Source: Methylovorus menthalis (GTDB lineage Bacteria > Pseudomonadota > Gammaproteobacteria > Burkholderiales > Methylophilaceae). From it: a stretch of 64,000 bases of DNA. The notes beneath the pieces are model-generated. The model searched no databases. It was not told where the DNA came from and worked only from the letters and a program-made list of their open reading frames with translations. Each line of letters begins with the position of its first letter. Position 1 is the stretch's first letter. A program made the translations under genes and the position numbers. This document shows positions 20,942 through 32,549 of the stretch, one piece after another. The stretch is from positions 186,001 to 250,000 of the forward strand of contig NZ_JAJAQH010000003.1 in the NCBI RefSeq assembly GCF_020523625.1, given 5' to 3'.

Positions 20942-21838
20942 ATGGCGGATATTGAACAGTTGATACAGAAGGCCGAGCGCTTGCTCGATCGCCTGGAAAA
21001 GCACTTGCTGCCGCAGACGCAGGATACCGATTGGAGTGCGATTGCCTGGCGCTGGGTCGCGCATCAAGGACGTGGCTACCTGCAAGCTGTGCATCATCCG
21101 CATTATGTCAGCCTGTATGGCTTGCAAAATATAGATGAGCAGAAGGCGCGCATCGTGCGCAATACCGAGCAGTTTGTACGTGGCCTGCCTGCCAATAATG
21201 CCTTGCTGACGGGCGCGCGTGGTACCGGAAAATCCTCGCTGGTGAAAGCGGTGTTGAGCCATTTTGCCCAGCATGGCTTGCGGCTGGTCGAGGTTGAAAA
21301 GCAGGATCTGGTGTCATTGCCCGAGATCGTGGCAATTTTGCGCGAGCGCCCCGAGCGCTTTATTGTCTTCTGCGATGACCTGACGTTTGATGCTGGCGAG
21401 CCTGGGTACAAGGCGCTCAAGGTAGTGCTCGATGGCTCGGTCTCGGCGACCTCGGATAATGTGCTGGTGTATGCCACTTCCAATCGCCGTCATCTGATGC
21501 CGGAATACATGGCCGAAAATCTCGAAACCCAGCATCTGGGCGAAGAGATACGTCCTGGTGACACCGCCGAAGAAAAAATTTCCTTATCGGAGCGCTTTGG
21601 GTTGTGGTTGTCGTTTTATCCGTTCAGTCAGCAAGACTACCTGCGCGTTGCCGAGCAATGGCTGGAATACCATGGCATTACGCCATTTACCGAAGATGCC
21701 CGCCAGGCGGCCTTGCAGTTTGCGCTGGCTCGCGGCTCGCGCAGTGGCCGTATTGCCTCGCAATTTGCCCGTGATTACGCAGGCCAGGCCAAGTTGAGTG
21801 AGCTGGCTGGTGTGAGTAATCCACCGGATGCGCAATGA
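20942..21838 (+). CDS. DUF815 family AAA-type ATPase
   Basis: A 298-residue ATPase of the DUF815 family. Walker A is GARGTGKSSL and a Walker-B-like FIVFCDDLTFD follows; YATSNRRHLMPEYMAEN is the family's sensor-like segment and SLSERFGLWLSFYPF is also typical. Function is unknown, although homologues are often found beside mutT or argJ. I used the ATG at 20942 behind GACGAGG; an in-frame TTG at 20921 is less likely. The stop overlaps the start of the Nudix-ThiE gene (ATGA), so the two are translationally coupled. Confidence 0.9.
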   Translation: MADIEQLIQKAERLLDRLEKHLLPQTQDTDWSAIAWRWVAHQGRGYLQAVHHPHYVSLYGLQNIDEQKARIVRNTEQFVRGLPANNALLTGARGTGKSSLVKAVLSHFAQHGLRLVEVEKQDLVSLPEIVAILRERPERFIVFCDDLTFDAGEPGYKALKVVLDGSVSATSDNVLVYATSNRRHLMPEYMAENLETQHLGEEIRPGDTAEEKISLSERFGLWLSFYPFSQQDYLRVAEQWLEYHGITPFTEDARQAALQFALARGSRSGRIASQFARDYAGQAKLSELAGVSNPPDAQ

Positions 21839-22785
21839 CCGATAAGCCGGCGGTGCATGCGGCCGTAGCTGTGCTAGTGCGGGATGACGGGCAGGTACTC
21901 CTGGCGCAACGCCCCGAAGGCAAGCCTTGGGCTGGGTGGTGGGAGTTTCCCGGAGGCAAGATTGAGCAGGGCGAATCCGTATTGCAAGCGCTCAAGCGCG
22001 AAATAGAAGAAGAGCTTGGTACCGGGATTGTCGAAGCTTATCCCTGGATCACCCGCCGCTTTGCTTATCCCGAGCGTACGGTCCAATTGCATTTTTATCA
22101 GGTGCGCCGATGGATTGGCGAGCCCCATGGCCGGGAGGGCCAGGCCTTGTCCTGGCAGTTTCCTTCGTCGGTGAATGTTGGGCCTTTGTTGCCGGCCAAC
22201 GAGCCTTTGCTGCGCATGTTAAGCCTGCCAGCCATCTATGCGATCACGCAGTTGGAGGAGCTTGGTGAGCCGGTGTTTCTTGCCCGACTGCAGCGGGCAT
22301 TGCAAGCCGGGTTGAAGTTGATACAGGTGCGTGAAAAGCATCTGAATGAAGAGGCTTTGCAGGCATTTTCCGCAAAAGTCATCGCACTCGCCCGCCCCTA
22401 TGGTGCTCAGGTCTTGCTGAATGGTTCGCCGGAATTGGCTTCCATGGTGAATGCCGATGGCGTGCATCTCAGCAGTCAGGCACTCATGGCCTTGCGGCAG
22501 AAACCTGAAGGCTTGATAGTGGGGGCGTCCTGTCATGATGCGCACGAGCTTGCCCGCGCGGCGGAGCTTGAGCTCAACTTCGTCGTGTTTTCCCCTGTGT
22601 TGCCAACCTTGTCCCATCCGGATGCCAAGCCCCTGGGGTGGCATGGGCTGGGGGAGGCCATTGCAGGGTATGCGTTGCCAGTGTATGCATTGGGTGGCTT
22701 GCAGAGGCAGCATCTGCAAGAGGCTTGGCGCCAAGGGGCACATGGCATTGCTTTGTTGAGAGGGGCCTGGAATGAAGCTGGCTAA
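21835..22785 (+). CDS. Nudix hydrolase (MutT-like) fused to ThiE/TenI-like domain
   Basis: A 316-residue two-domain protein. Residues about 1-130 are a MutT-type Nudix domain with the complete box GGKIEQGESVLQALKREIEEELG, likely removing oxidised dGTP or another nucleotide. Residues about 140-316 resemble thiamine-phosphate synthase/TenI: IQVREKHL, NADGVHLSS, VGASCHDAHE, FSPVLPTLSHP and YALGGL. The canonical ND.VDLA and GQ.D segments of active ThiE are altered (NGSPELA, SSQALMA), so thiamine synthase activity is doubtful. Such fusions are widespread in proteobacteria. It is coupled to the DUF815 gene upstream. Confidence 0.9.
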   Translation: MTDKPAVHAAVAVLVRDDGQVLLAQRPEGKPWAGWWEFPGGKIEQGESVLQALKREIEEELGTGIVEAYPWITRRFAYPERTVQLHFYQVRRWIGEPHGREGQALSWQFPSSVNVGPLLPANEPLLRMLSLPAIYAITQLEELGEPVFLARLQRALQAGLKLIQVREKHLNEEALQAFSAKVIALARPYGAQVLLNGSPELASMVNADGVHLSSQALMALRQKPEGLIVGASCHDAHELARAAELELNFVVFSPVLPTLSHPDAKPLGWHGLGEAIAGYALPVYALGGLQRQHLQEAWRQGAHGIALLRGAWNEAG

Positions 22786-23209
22786 GCGCAAAAAATGGGC
22801 GTTGTTGGCGCTCTTGCTAATGGTGGGATCGGCGGCATTGTATTTCTACATGCGAGCCCCCGAAGTGCCGCAAACTATCAAACTCTTATATTGCCCTACA
22901 CCTCTCGAAGGTTGTGGTGATCAGAATCTGCATGTGGTATTCGCTTCGCAGCCTGCTGTGTTAAAACCGTTTGGCATTGATGTCGCCATGACGGGTGCCC
23001 AGGCTATCCATGCCAGTTTTGCCATGGACGGCATGGAGATGGGGCTTAACAAATATCGGCTGCTGCAGAAGCCGGATGGCCGCTGGCATGGGGATATTAC
23101 GCTGCCGGTGTGTGTGCAGGGGCGCAGTGACTGGATCGCGCGTATTGATGTGGAAACCGCCACCGGGCTGCAGCGTTACCAGTTCACCTTCAAGGCTGAA
23201 CCGCGCTGA
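22772..23209 (+). CDS. Exported or membrane-anchored protein, FixH/YtkA-like
   Basis: A 145-residue protein with an N-terminal positive stretch and one hydrophobic segment (WALLALLLMVGSAALYFYM), so it is either secreted or anchored facing the periplasm. The rest looks like a small beta-sandwich: FAMDGMEMGLNKYRL, then GRWHGDITLPVCVQGRSDW, reminiscent of FixH/YtkA-like domains. Two cysteines (CPTPLEGC) lie just after the anchor. The ATG overlaps the Nudix-ThiE gene by 14 bp. The convergent neighbour is a PCu(A)C copper chaperone, so a role in copper handling is plausible but unproven. Confidence 0.7.
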   Translation: MKLAKRKKWALLALLLMVGSAALYFYMRAPEVPQTIKLLYCPTPLEGCGDQNLHVVFASQPAVLKPFGIDVAMTGAQAIHASFAMDGMEMGLNKYRLLQKPDGRWHGDITLPVCVQGRSDWIARIDVETATGLQRYQFTFKAEPR

Positions 23210-23237
23210 GAGATTCTTTGGGCGCGGGAAGGCCCTA

Positions 23238-23681
23238 TTAATCTGCTGCCGCTTTTATCGGGCTGCTATGCGTGTAGATGTGTTGCTTGCCGTGGCTATC
23301 CTGTACGTAGAGTTTGAACGTCACATTTGAGCCTGCCTTTAGCGGGGCTTTCAGATCAAACAGCATCAGGTGAAAGCCGCCCGGTTCCAGGTTAACCGCT
23401 TGCTGTGCTTTTAATGGCAAGGTTTCCAGCATGCGCATACGCATGACTCCGTCGTTCATGGTCATGCTATGTATCTCGACCGATACTGCTACGTCACTTT
23501 CCACTTTGGTCAGCGTTGCGTCTTCTGCACTGGTCAGTGTCATGTAAGCGGCGCCCACGGCTTGTCCGGGCGCGGTGGCTCGCACCCAGTCTTGGCTGAT
23601 GCGCAAGGCATCGGCTGCCCAGGCACTCTGCGTGCTTGAAAGTAACAGGCATAAAGCGATACATCTGAGCTGTTGGAACAT
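23238..23681 (-). CDS. Periplasmic copper chaperone, PCu(A)C family
   Basis: A 147-residue protein with a cleavable signal peptide (ALCLLLSSTQSAWA then ADALRIS). The copper-binding signature of the family is visible: VEIHSMTMNDGVMRM and PGGFHLMLFDL, giving Met and His ligands on both sides. PCu(A)C proteins deliver Cu(I) to the CuA or CuB centres of cytochrome oxidases. It is convergent with the FixH/YtkA-like gene and followed, 12 bp before its ATG, by yacG on the upstream side of the same strand, so it may be co-transcribed with yacG, zapD and coaE. Confidence 0.92.
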   Translation of the reverse strand: MFQQLRCIALCLLLSSTQSAWAADALRISQDWVRATAPGQAVGAAYMTLTSAEDATLTKVESDVAVSVEIHSMTMNDGVMRMRMLETLPLKAQQAVNLEPGGFHLMLFDLKAPLKAGSNVTFKLYVQDSHGKQHIYTHSSPIKAAAD

Positions 23682-23692
23682 AGAATGGCTCC

Positions 23693-23887
23693 TTATTCTT
23701 CCAGGAAATCGTCAGGTTCTATGGGTTGTGGAATGCGGTAGCCTTCGTCCGCCCACAAGCCAAGATCAATCAACTTGCAGCGCTCGGAGCAAAAGGGACG
23801 AAAGCGATTTTCGACGGAATATTCAGACACAGACTGGCATTGCGGGCAAGTGACCAGGCGTTTTTTTACGGGTTTTACAGGTTGCAC
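23693..23887 (-). CDS. yacG: DNA gyrase inhibitor / zinc protein YacG
   Basis: A 64-residue protein with the four zinc-ligand cysteines, CPQC near the N-terminus and [12 protein letters not shown] in the middle, followed by the typical YRIP segment. YacG binds GyrB and inhibits gyrase in E. coli. The family's position beside zapD and coaE is kept here. Its start overlaps the zapD stop by 13 bp on the same strand. Confidence 0.94.
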   Translation of the reverse strand: MQPVKPVKKRLVTCPQCQSVSEYSVENRFRPFCSERCKLIDLGLWADEGYRIPQPIEPDDFLEE

Positions 23888-24633
23888 AGAGTAAGGGTGA
23901 AGTTAACGTTTTTATCGCATGCACGCGGCTTTTGCGCGTAGTCCAGGCTATTGAAACGGATGTTGATAGCGTATTTGTTGGCGCTGACTTCCGGGAAGCA
24001 CTCGACATCATCGTCGACCTGCAACCTCAGCATCTGGGCAGGTTTTGAGCCCCCCAGCATTTGCTGATAAACACCATTGACTGCGGTCAGCGCAACGGTA
24101 TTGCCACTGCCGCGCAGTATATGGAGGATGATGCGCAAGGCCTCGTAAATGCTGATCAGTGGTTGCAACCAGTTATCGAGATCCTGGCGACGCCTGTCTT
24201 CGTCCAGGCCCAGCCAGTAATGATAGGACGGCAAATCAAATTCGCATACGCCGCCTGGAATACCTGCTCGCTGTTTGATGCTCATCAGCCAGTCGTTATC
24301 GCGCAGGGTTTGCCCAAGCTTGGTCGTGTTCTGGCGAAGTACCTTGCTGGTATTCTCAATTTGGCCGATCAGGTCGGTGAGTACGTTTTCTGCGATGGAA
24401 GGGTTGCCGAGAAGGCTGGTCATGACGATCTTTTGCCGGTCCAGCTCTTGCAGCAGGTCTGCCTTGAGCTCGGCGCGATCAATGACATCAAGAATCTGGA
24501 ACAGGGAGAGCAGCGCGCAGTGATGGTGATACTCATGCCCGGCTGCCATATTGTGCAGCACTTTAGTGAACAGATCCTCCAGGCGCAGCAGCGTCCGGAT
24601 ACGTTCATTAAATGGGTAATCGTAACTGGGCAC
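23875..24633 (-). CDS. zapD: Cell division protein ZapD
   Basis: A 252-residue protein of the DUF1342/ZapD family, which cross-links FtsZ filaments at the division ring. It begins [19 protein letters not shown], the conserved opening, and has a helical middle domain with the segment [16 protein letters not shown]. Position between coaE and yacG is the usual one in beta- and gammaproteobacteria. The gap to coaE is 55 bp. Confidence 0.95.
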   Translation of the reverse strand: MPSYDYPFNERIRTLLRLEDLFTKVLHNMAAGHEYHHHCALLSLFQILDVIDRAELKADLLQELDRQKIVMTSLLGNPSIAENVLTDLIGQIENTSKVLRQNTTKLGQTLRDNDWLMSIKQRAGIPGGVCEFDLPSYHYWLGLDEDRRRQDLDNWLQPLISIYEALRIILHILRGSGNTVALTAVNGVYQQMLGGSKPAQMLRLQVDDDVECFPEVSANKYAINIRFNSLDYAQKPRACDKNVNFTLTLCNL

Positions 24634-24688
24634 GGGCTTTTTTTGGCTGAGCGCTTAGCGTTTTTAAAGTTACGGTGGATTATGAAAT

Positions 24689-25297
24689 CTAAATGCTAAC
24701 TATGCAAGGATTAATGTATTTTTGGTGAAAAGCGATGACATTTTTTTGTAGTTGATCAAGGCTGCCATTGTTGCTGATGATGTCATTTGCCAATTGCCGA
24801 CGGGTTTCGCGTGATAGCTGGGCTGCCATAATGTTTTTCACCTCGATTTCCGACATATGGCTGCGTTGCATGGTGCGGGCAATCTGTATGGACTCCTCAC
24901 AATCAATCAGCAGGCTGCGATCTATCAATTGCCGGTAGCGTTCGCTTTCAAACAGCAAGGGCACAACAATAATGCAGTAAGGCGCGGTGTTGCTGACCCG
25001 TTGCAGCTGGCGTTGCGCCTCTTCATAGATGGCTGGATGCAATATTCTCTCCAGCTGCTGACGCGCCGCGGCATCTTCAAATACCTTGCTGCGCACTGCT
25101 GCGCGGTTCAGGCTGCCATCAGCGTTCAGCATGCCATCGCCCAGTGCGTCGGCTATCGCGAATACGGCTGCTTGTCCTGGAGCGGTGAGTTCGTGCGAGA
25201 TGACATCGACATCAATGACAGGGGCGCCCAGCGCAGCAAACTGCGCTGCTGCCGCTGATTTTCCGCTGCCTATGCCGCCCGTCAGTCCAACGATCAT
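24689..25297 (-). CDS. coaE: Dephospho-CoA kinase
   Basis: Last step of coenzyme A biosynthesis, phosphorylating the ribose of dephospho-CoA. The 202-residue product starts MIVGLTGGIGSGKSAAA, which contains the P-loop, and has DVDVISHELT and VVPLLFES as expected. The open frame runs further upstream but only overlaps pilD; the ATG at 25297 comes one base after the pilD stop and is the family start, which puts the two genes in one unit. Confidence 0.95.
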   Translation of the reverse strand: MIVGLTGGIGSGKSAAAAQFAALGAPVIDVDVISHELTAPGQAAVFAIADALGDGMLNADGSLNRAAVRSKVFEDAAARQQLERILHPAIYEEAQRQLQRVSNTAPYCIIVVPLLFESERYRQLIDRSLLIDCEESIQIARTMQRSHMSEIEVKNIMAAQLSRETRRQLANDIISNNGSLDQLQKNVIAFHQKYINPCIVSI

Positions 25298-25298
25298 G

Positions 25299-26174
25299 TC
25301 AGCTGCCCAGGTAGAAGCTTGCCAGGATCGGGCCGAAGAACAAGGCGGCAATGCCGCCCAACGCCAGATAGGGGCCAAATGGGATGGGTGTGCTGCGACC
25401 ATGGCGGGCAAACAGAATCAAGCCGATGCCAATGACCGAGCCCGCGAGTGAGGAAAGCAGGATGACGGCGGGCAGCATTTGCCAACCAAACCAGGCGCCT
25501 ATGGCGGCAAGCAATTTGAAGTCGCCGTAACCCATGCCTTCTTTGCCCGTTATCAGCTTGAATAGCCAATAGATGCTCCACAGGATGAGATACCCGGCAG
25601 CTGCACCAACTACGGCGGATTGCAAATCGGTAAATCCGCCATTGAGGTTGATCAGCAAGCCCAGCCATAACAAAGGTAGCGTGATGTCGTCAGGCAGCAG
25701 CTGGGTATCCAGGTCGATGAAGGTCAGGGCGATCAGCGCAAATACAAACAGCCACGCAAATACCGTGGTGCCAGCGTAGCCCAGCTTCCAGCTCACCAAG
25801 GCGGTCAAGACGCCGGTGAGCAACTCGACGGCCGGGTAGCGTATGCTGATAGGTGCCTTGCAGCCGCGGCATTTGCCACGCAGGCCGATATAGCTGATAA
25901 GGGGGATGTTCTCCAGCGCCGTGATGGCATGACCACAGTGCGGGCAACTGGAGCGTGGTGTCAGCAGATTGAATTTTTTCGTGGCCTCTGTGGGCATTTG
26001 TCCGTCGAGTGACTGGCAATTCAGTCGCCATTCGGCTTCCATCATTTTAGGCAGCCGGTGAATAACGACATTCAGAAAGCTGCCCACAAGAAGTCCGAGC
26101 AGGGCAGAAACGGCAATAAAAAAGACAGGGGAGTCCTGCAATACCTGAAGAAAATTGCTGAAGACGTCGGGCAT
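25299..26174 (-). CDS. pilD: Prepilin leader peptidase / N-methyltransferase
   Basis: Integral membrane aspartyl protease that cleaves and methylates type IV pilin and type II secretion pseudopilin signal peptides. The 291-residue protein has the N-terminal zinc-type cysteines CPHCGHAIT and CRGCKAPIS, and the catalytic aspartates in LTFIDLDTQLLPD and GMGYGDFKLLAAIGAW. About eight membrane segments are present. pilB and pilC are not beside it upstream, as they often are in other lineages. coaE follows directly. Confidence 0.95.
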   Translation of the reverse strand: MPDVFSNFLQVLQDSPVFFIAVSALLGLLVGSFLNVVIHRLPKMMEAEWRLNCQSLDGQMPTEATKKFNLLTPRSSCPHCGHAITALENIPLISYIGLRGKCRGCKAPISIRYPAVELLTGVLTALVSWKLGYAGTTVFAWLFVFALIALTFIDLDTQLLPDDITLPLLWLGLLINLNGGFTDLQSAVVGAAAGYLILWSIYWLFKLITGKEGMGYGDFKLLAAIGAWFGWQMLPAVILLSSLAGSVIGIGLILFARHGRSTPIPFGPYLALGGIAALFFGPILASFYLGS

Positions 26175-26319
26175 ACGCTTGTTCCATTAAACTTTCTGCA
26201 TCATCGCACCGTTATACAGATATAGGCAACTATCCACTGTCGGGTACAGTCACACTTGAAATTGCGCCGTATCGACGCCACTTATACCTTAACCAACCAC
26301 TTGAAACGAAAGGAAGCGA

Positions 26320-26640
26320 ATGATGGAAAACACTGTCCAAGCTGCATGGGAAGCCCCGGTCGTTTGCCGCGTAGAGGTTGATCTTCCAGGATGGATGGAG
26401 CAGTTGACCGGCCGCTCCAACTGGGAAGTTTATGGAGAAGAGGAGGACGACGGGTACATGAGCTTTGCCATGAGGCAGGGACGGCAGCAGGCCGAAGTGA
26501 CGCTCTACCATAACGGGTATGCCGTGGTGGATGTTGATGGGCGCGCCTTGTTTGATGGGGCGCTGACACCCGACACCAGCCCATGCGCACACTTGAGCTA
26601 CTATCGGGCTGATAGCGGCGAACAGATTGTATTGAATTAA
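26320..26640 (+). CDS. Small acidic protein of unknown function
   Basis: A 106-residue cytoplasmic-looking protein (no signal, no membrane segment) with an acidic patch YGEEEDDGY and otherwise a mixed beta-type sequence. It starts with two ATGs at 26320 and 26323 behind AGGAAG. I recognise no family. It stands alone between pilD (divergent) and a bidirectional terminator shared with ispB. The clean RBS and terminator argue that it is a real gene. Confidence 0.6.
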   Translation: MMENTVQAAWEAPVVCRVEVDLPGWMEQLTGRSNWEVYGEEEDDGYMSFAMRQGRQQAEVTLYHNGYAVVDVDGRALFDGALTPDTSPCAHLSYYRADSGEQIVLN

Positions 26641-26710
26641 GTTGGAATTGCACTAACGGCACTGGCTTGGCTGGCGAGTGCTGATGCCAGGCTGATATTA
26701 AGGCCGAATA

Positions 26711-26750
26711 AAAAACGCCACCACCCTTTCAGGGTTGGTGGCGTTTTTTA
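26711..26750. terminator. Bidirectional terminator between the small acidic-protein gene and ispB
   Basis: ACGCCACCA and TGGTGGCGT pair at 26715-26743 around a CCCTTTCAGGG inner hairpin, with A- and T-runs on either side. Confidence 0.88.
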
Positions 26751-26781
26751 TTGGAGGCGGCAGATGCGTGTTGCGCTTGAC

Positions 26782-27750
26782 TCAAAATGTGCGGTCAACA
26801 GCAAACTCGGCCAGTTTCAGCAGTGCCTGGCGCGACGGGGAGTCTGGCAGGTGCAGGATAGCAGCACAGCCCGCCTGCGCTTCCTGTTGGGCGATGGCTC
26901 TCACCTGATCAAGTGCCCCGGTGTCATGCACTGCCTGCATGACGGCAGGGAGTTCATCCAGGCCGCCCTCTTCAATCGCCTTGCGTATGGTCAACGCTTG
27001 TGCCGGAGTACCCAGGCGCATGGCGATCAGCAATGGGAGTGTGGGTTTGCCCTCGGCCAGGTCATCGCCCAGGTTTTTGCCGATCTCCTGGCTGTCGCCA
27101 CTGAAGTCCAGCACATCATCAATAAGCTGAAAGGCGGTGCCCAGACGCATGCCGTATTCCGCCATGGCATGCTCATCCTGTTTCGAGGCGCAGCAGATAA
27201 TCGCACCCAGGCGGGTAGCGGCTTCAAACAGCTTGGCTGTCTTGTAGTGGATAACCTTGAGGTAGGCCTCATCCGTAATGTCGGCGTCGTGCACATTCAG
27301 CAATTGCAACACTTCACCTTCTGCGATGATATTGGTGGCCTCTGCCAGCACTTCCATCACGCGCATGCTTTCAACGCCGACCATCATCTGAAAGGCGCGC
27401 GAATAGATAAAATCACCCACCAATACGCTGGCCGCATTGCCAAACAAGGTGTTGGCAGTGGCGCGGCCACGGCGCATGGCTGATTCATCCACGACATCGT
27501 CGTGCAGCAAGGTGGCGGTGTGGATGAATTCCACAACAGCGGCTAGCTCGTGATGGCGGGCGTTGACCTCGCCAAACGCGCCGGCTGACAGAAGAACCAG
27601 CGCAGGCCTTAGGCGCTTGCCCCCGCTATTGATGATGTACTCGGCAACCTGGTTGATCAGAACAACATCGGAATGAAGGGATTTGCGAATCACCGCGTCG
27701 ACTGCTTGCATGTCTTGAGCGATGCAGGATTGTATAAAAGCGAGGGACAC
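26782..27750 (-). CDS. ispB: Octaprenyl diphosphate synthase
   Basis: Trans-prenyl transferase making the long isoprenoid chain of ubiquinone. The 322-residue product has GGKRLRP, the first aspartate-rich motif LLHDDVVDESAMRRG, a GVILEC-like middle region and the second motif FQLIDDVLDFSG. It is transcribed leftward, divergent from the rplU operon, the arrangement seen in many proteobacteria. The exact chain length (Q8 in relatives) is inference. Confidence 0.94.
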   Translation of the reverse strand: MSLAFIQSCIAQDMQAVDAVIRKSLHSDVVLINQVAEYIINSGGKRLRPALVLLSAGAFGEVNARHHELAAVVEFIHTATLLHDDVVDESAMRRGRATANTLFGNAASVLVGDFIYSRAFQMMVGVESMRVMEVLAEATNIIAEGEVLQLLNVHDADITDEAYLKVIHYKTAKLFEAATRLGAIICCASKQDEHAMAEYGMRLGTAFQLIDDVLDFSGDSQEIGKNLGDDLAEGKPTLPLLIAMRLGTPAQALTIRKAIEEGGLDELPAVMQAVHDTGALDQVRAIAQQEAQAGCAAILHLPDSPSRQALLKLAEFAVDRTF

Positions 27751-27896
27751 GAGTATCAGCCAGAATTAGATGCGGCATTTTAACATATAGGGTCTGGGCT
27801 TATACAGCGCTTGTCCCGTGCTTGTTGGCCTTGCGCAACGTATGCGGCATAATGTCGGCGTTGTAGCGAATTGTTTGCGGAAAAGCGCATTAAGAT

Positions 27897-27924
27897 TTGC
27901 TAAACGTCCAATTTTCCGTATAAT
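27897..27924 (+). promoter_or_regulatory. Sigma-70 promoter for rplU-rpmA
   Basis: TTGCTA at 27897-27902, 16-bp spacer, TATAAT at 27919-27924, about 40 bp before the rplU ATG. Confidence 0.75.
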
Positions 27925-27963
27925 GCTCGATTCATTTGAATGCGTAGCGAACGAGGCTAGATC

Positions 27964-28278
27964 ATGTATGCAGTCATCAAGACCGGCGGTAAGCAGTACC
28001 GTGTAGCAGCCGGCGACAAACTTAAGGTTGAGAAGTTGGTGGGCGAAGTCGGTAGCGACATCACCATCGACCAAGTATTAATGGTTGCTGACGGCGACAA
28101 CGTTACCATCGGTGCACCTGTCATCGCCGGTGCCAGTGTCAAGGCCAAGGTGGTTGCCCACGGTAGAGGTGACAAGGTCTTGATCTTCAAGATGCGTCGT
28201 CGTAAGCACTACCGCAAGACCCAGGGTCATCGTCAGGATTTCACTGAAATCCAGATCGAAAACATTGCTGCCAAGTAA
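27964..28278 (+). CDS. rplU: 50S ribosomal protein L21
   Basis: A 104-residue ribosomal protein, family length, starting [14 protein letters not shown] and carrying the C-terminal [14 protein letters not shown] rRNA-binding stretch. The ATG follows a GAGGCTAGATC region. It is first in the conserved rplU-rpmA pair, behind a clear sigma-70 promoter. Confidence 0.98.
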   Translation: MYAVIKTGGKQYRVAAGDKLKVEKLVGEVGSDITIDQVLMVADGDNVTIGAPVIAGASVKAKVVAHGRGDKVLIFKMRRRKHYRKTQGHRQDFTEIQIENIAAK

Positions 28279-28312
28279 TTCGGCTGCAGTTACTTGAGAT
28301 AAGGAATAAAAC

Positions 28313-28570
28313 ATGGCACACAAAAAAGCAGGCGGTAGTTCCCGTAACGGCCGCGACTCACAGGCCCAGCGACTGGGCGTGAAAGCCTTCGGCGACCAAT
28401 TGGTTTCTGCAGGCAGCATCATTGTTCGTCAACGCGGCACCCGTATGCACGCTGGTGACAATGTTGGTATGGGCAAGGATCACACCCTGTTTGCCAAGGT
28501 GGATGGCAAGGTTGCTTTCTCAGTTAAGGGCGCTCTGCGTCGCAAGCTGGTCAGCATCATCCCTGCTTAA
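28313..28570 (+). CDS. rpmA: 50S ribosomal protein L27
   Basis: An 85-residue protein with the L27 signature near the N-terminus, [16 protein letters not shown], whose tail reaches the peptidyl-transferase centre, then [20 protein letters not shown]. The ATG follows ATAAGGAATAAAAC. A hairpin terminator ends the rplU-rpmA unit before obgE. Confidence 0.98.
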   Translation: MAHKKAGGSSRNGRDSQAQRLGVKAFGDQLVSAGSIIVRQRGTRMHAGDNVGMGKDHTLFAKVDGKVAFSVKGALRRKLVSIIPA

Positions 28571-28588
28571 TCCGCAGCACAGGTTGGT

Positions 28589-28620
28589 AAAAGCCCTATC
28601 GTACAGATAGGGCTTTTTTA
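28589..28620 (+). terminator. Rho-independent terminator after rpmA
   Basis: AGCCCTATC at 28592-28600 pairs with GATAGGGCT at 28606-28614, followed by T residues. Confidence 0.9.
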
Positions 28621-28687
28621 TTTCAGGCGTGCATGTCGGAAAAAACGGCTTGCTATAATAAGCCGCGCTTGTCGATATTGAGATTGA

Positions 28688-30848
<2,161 letters not shown>

Positions 30849-30859
30849 AGGTAGCTTCC

Positions 30860-31360
30860 ATGTCTACAACACAGGCGCAAGTCGCCATCATCATGGGGTC
30901 CGATAGTGATTGGCCCGTCATGCGGCTTGCGGCGCAAATGCTGGCTGATTTTGGCGTAGCGTATGAAGCCCGCGTAGTGTCGGCCCACCGCACGCCGGAC
31001 CTGATGTTCGAGTTTGCCGAGCAGGCTGCTGAGCGTGGCTTCAAGGTGATCATCGCTGGCGCTGGCGGTGCTGCCCACTTGCCAGGCATGGTGGCTGCCA
31101 AGACCATACTGCCTGTTCTGGGCGTGCCTGTTCCTTCCAAGCATTTGCAGGGACAAGATTCCCTGTTATCGATTGTGCAGATGCCCAAGGGCATTCCCGT
31201 GGCCACCTTCGCCATTGGCGAAGCCGGGGCAGCAAACGCTGGCTTGTTTGCCATCGCCATGCTGGCGACGCATGATGCTGCGCTGGCTACCAAGTTAAAT
31301 GAATTCCGTGCGGCCCAGGCCGCCAAAGTATTCGCCATGCAATTACCGGAGCAACCTTGA
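30860..31360 (+). CDS. purE: N5-carboxyaminoimidazole ribonucleotide mutase
   Basis: Purine-biosynthesis mutase working with PurK. The 166-residue product has the [10 protein letters not shown] active-site opening, VSAHRTPD with the catalytic His, and [14 protein letters not shown]. It is a class I PurE. It starts at the ATG at 30860 behind AAAGGTAGC, and its stop overlaps the purK start. Confidence 0.97.
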   Translation: MSTTQAQVAIIMGSDSDWPVMRLAAQMLADFGVAYEARVVSAHRTPDLMFEFAEQAAERGFKVIIAGAGGAAHLPGMVAAKTILPVLGVPVPSKHLQGQDSLLSIVQMPKGIPVATFAIGEAGAANAGLFAIAMLATHDAALATKLNEFRAAQAAKVFAMQLPEQP

Positions 31361-32514
31361 GCGTGAATTTAGCTGAACTTTCTTCCAAGATTTTGCCGCC
31401 TGCCATGCTGGGCATGCTGGGCGGCGGCCAACTGGGCCGTTTTTTTGTGATTGCTGCCCATGAAATGGGTTATCGCGTCACCGTGCTTGACCCGGACCTG
31501 AATAGTCCGGCAGGCAAGATTGCCGATGTGCACCTGTGCGCGGCTTACGATGATCGTGAAGCGCTCGAATCCATGGCGCAAAGCTGTGTTGCCATTACCA
31601 CCGAGTTTGAAAATGTGCCGGCCGAAACGCTGGAGTTTTTTGAGCAGACCCGCATCGTTCGCCCGGCTGCGGCCGCGGTTGCCACAGCGCAGCACCGTGT
31701 CATGGAAAAAAACTTTATTCGCGATGCTGGCTTGCCGGTGGCGCCATTTCATGTGATTGAAACCTCTGCTGATTTTGATGCGGTGGATGCCGCGATTTAT
31801 CCCGCGATTTTAAAGGTTGCGCGTTTTGGCTATGACGGCAAAGGCCAGGCACGGGTGGGTGGGCGCGAGCAAGCTGAGGCGGCCTTTGAGCAGTTTGGCG
31901 GTGAAACCTGTGTGCTGGAGAAAATGCTGGCACTCGATCTCGAGGTTTCTGTGGTGCTGGCGCGCGATGTGCATGGGCATGTGGCTGCGTTCCCAGTGGC
32001 AGAAAACAGCCATCTGAACGGCATTCTGGATATCAGCATTGCCCCGGCGCGTTGTGATGATGCCTTGCGCGAAAAAGCAACCGCGCTGGCGATTGAGCTC
32101 GCCCAGAAGCTGGAATATGTCGGCGTGCTAGGCGTAGAGTTTTTTGTCTGTGGTGACCAGATTCTGGTGAATGAAATTGCCCCTCGGCCGCATAACTCCG
32201 GGCACTACACGCTGGATGGCTGCGTGACCAATCAGTTTGACCAGCAAGTACGCGTGCTGACTGGGCATGCCCTGGGCGATCCGCGTTTGCATAGTCCGTC
32301 TGTCATGGTGAATATACTCGGCAATATCTGGCAGGACGGCGAGCCGGATTGGGCTGCTGCGTTTGCCGTACCAGCGCTCAAGCTGCATTTGTATGGCAAG
32401 CATGAGCCGCGCGCCGGTCGCAAGATGGGCCATTTTACGGTGGTGGACGCGGATGCGGACAATGCTTATAGCCTGGCCATGCAGGCGCGTGAAGCGCTGG
32501 GGATTGGCGAGTAA
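31357..32514 (+). CDS. purK: N5-carboxyaminoimidazole ribonucleotide synthase
   Basis: ATP-grasp enzyme that carboxylates AIR to N5-CAIR, the substrate of PurE. The 385-residue product has [11 protein letters not shown] at the start, [26 protein letters not shown] and [14 protein letters not shown]. The predicted TTG at 31357 overlaps the purE stop (TTGA) with GGAG six bases upstream; a GTG at 31363 is the alternative. The overlap implies translational coupling. Confidence 0.95.
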   Translation: MSVNLAELSSKILPPAMLGMLGGGQLGRFFVIAAHEMGYRVTVLDPDLNSPAGKIADVHLCAAYDDREALESMAQSCVAITTEFENVPAETLEFFEQTRIVRPAAAAVATAQHRVMEKNFIRDAGLPVAPFHVIETSADFDAVDAAIYPAILKVARFGYDGKGQARVGGREQAEAAFEQFGGETCVLEKMLALDLEVSVVLARDVHGHVAAFPVAENSHLNGILDISIAPARCDDALREKATALAIELAQKLEYVGVLGVEFFVCGDQILVNEIAPRPHNSGHYTLDGCVTNQFDQQVRVLTGHALGDPRLHSPSVMVNILGNIWQDGEPDWAAAFAVPALKLHLYGKHEPRAGRKMGHFTVVDADADNAYSLAMQAREALGIGE

Positions 32515-32549
32515 CTCTCGATATATACGTGATTGGTCGGTCAAGTTGT

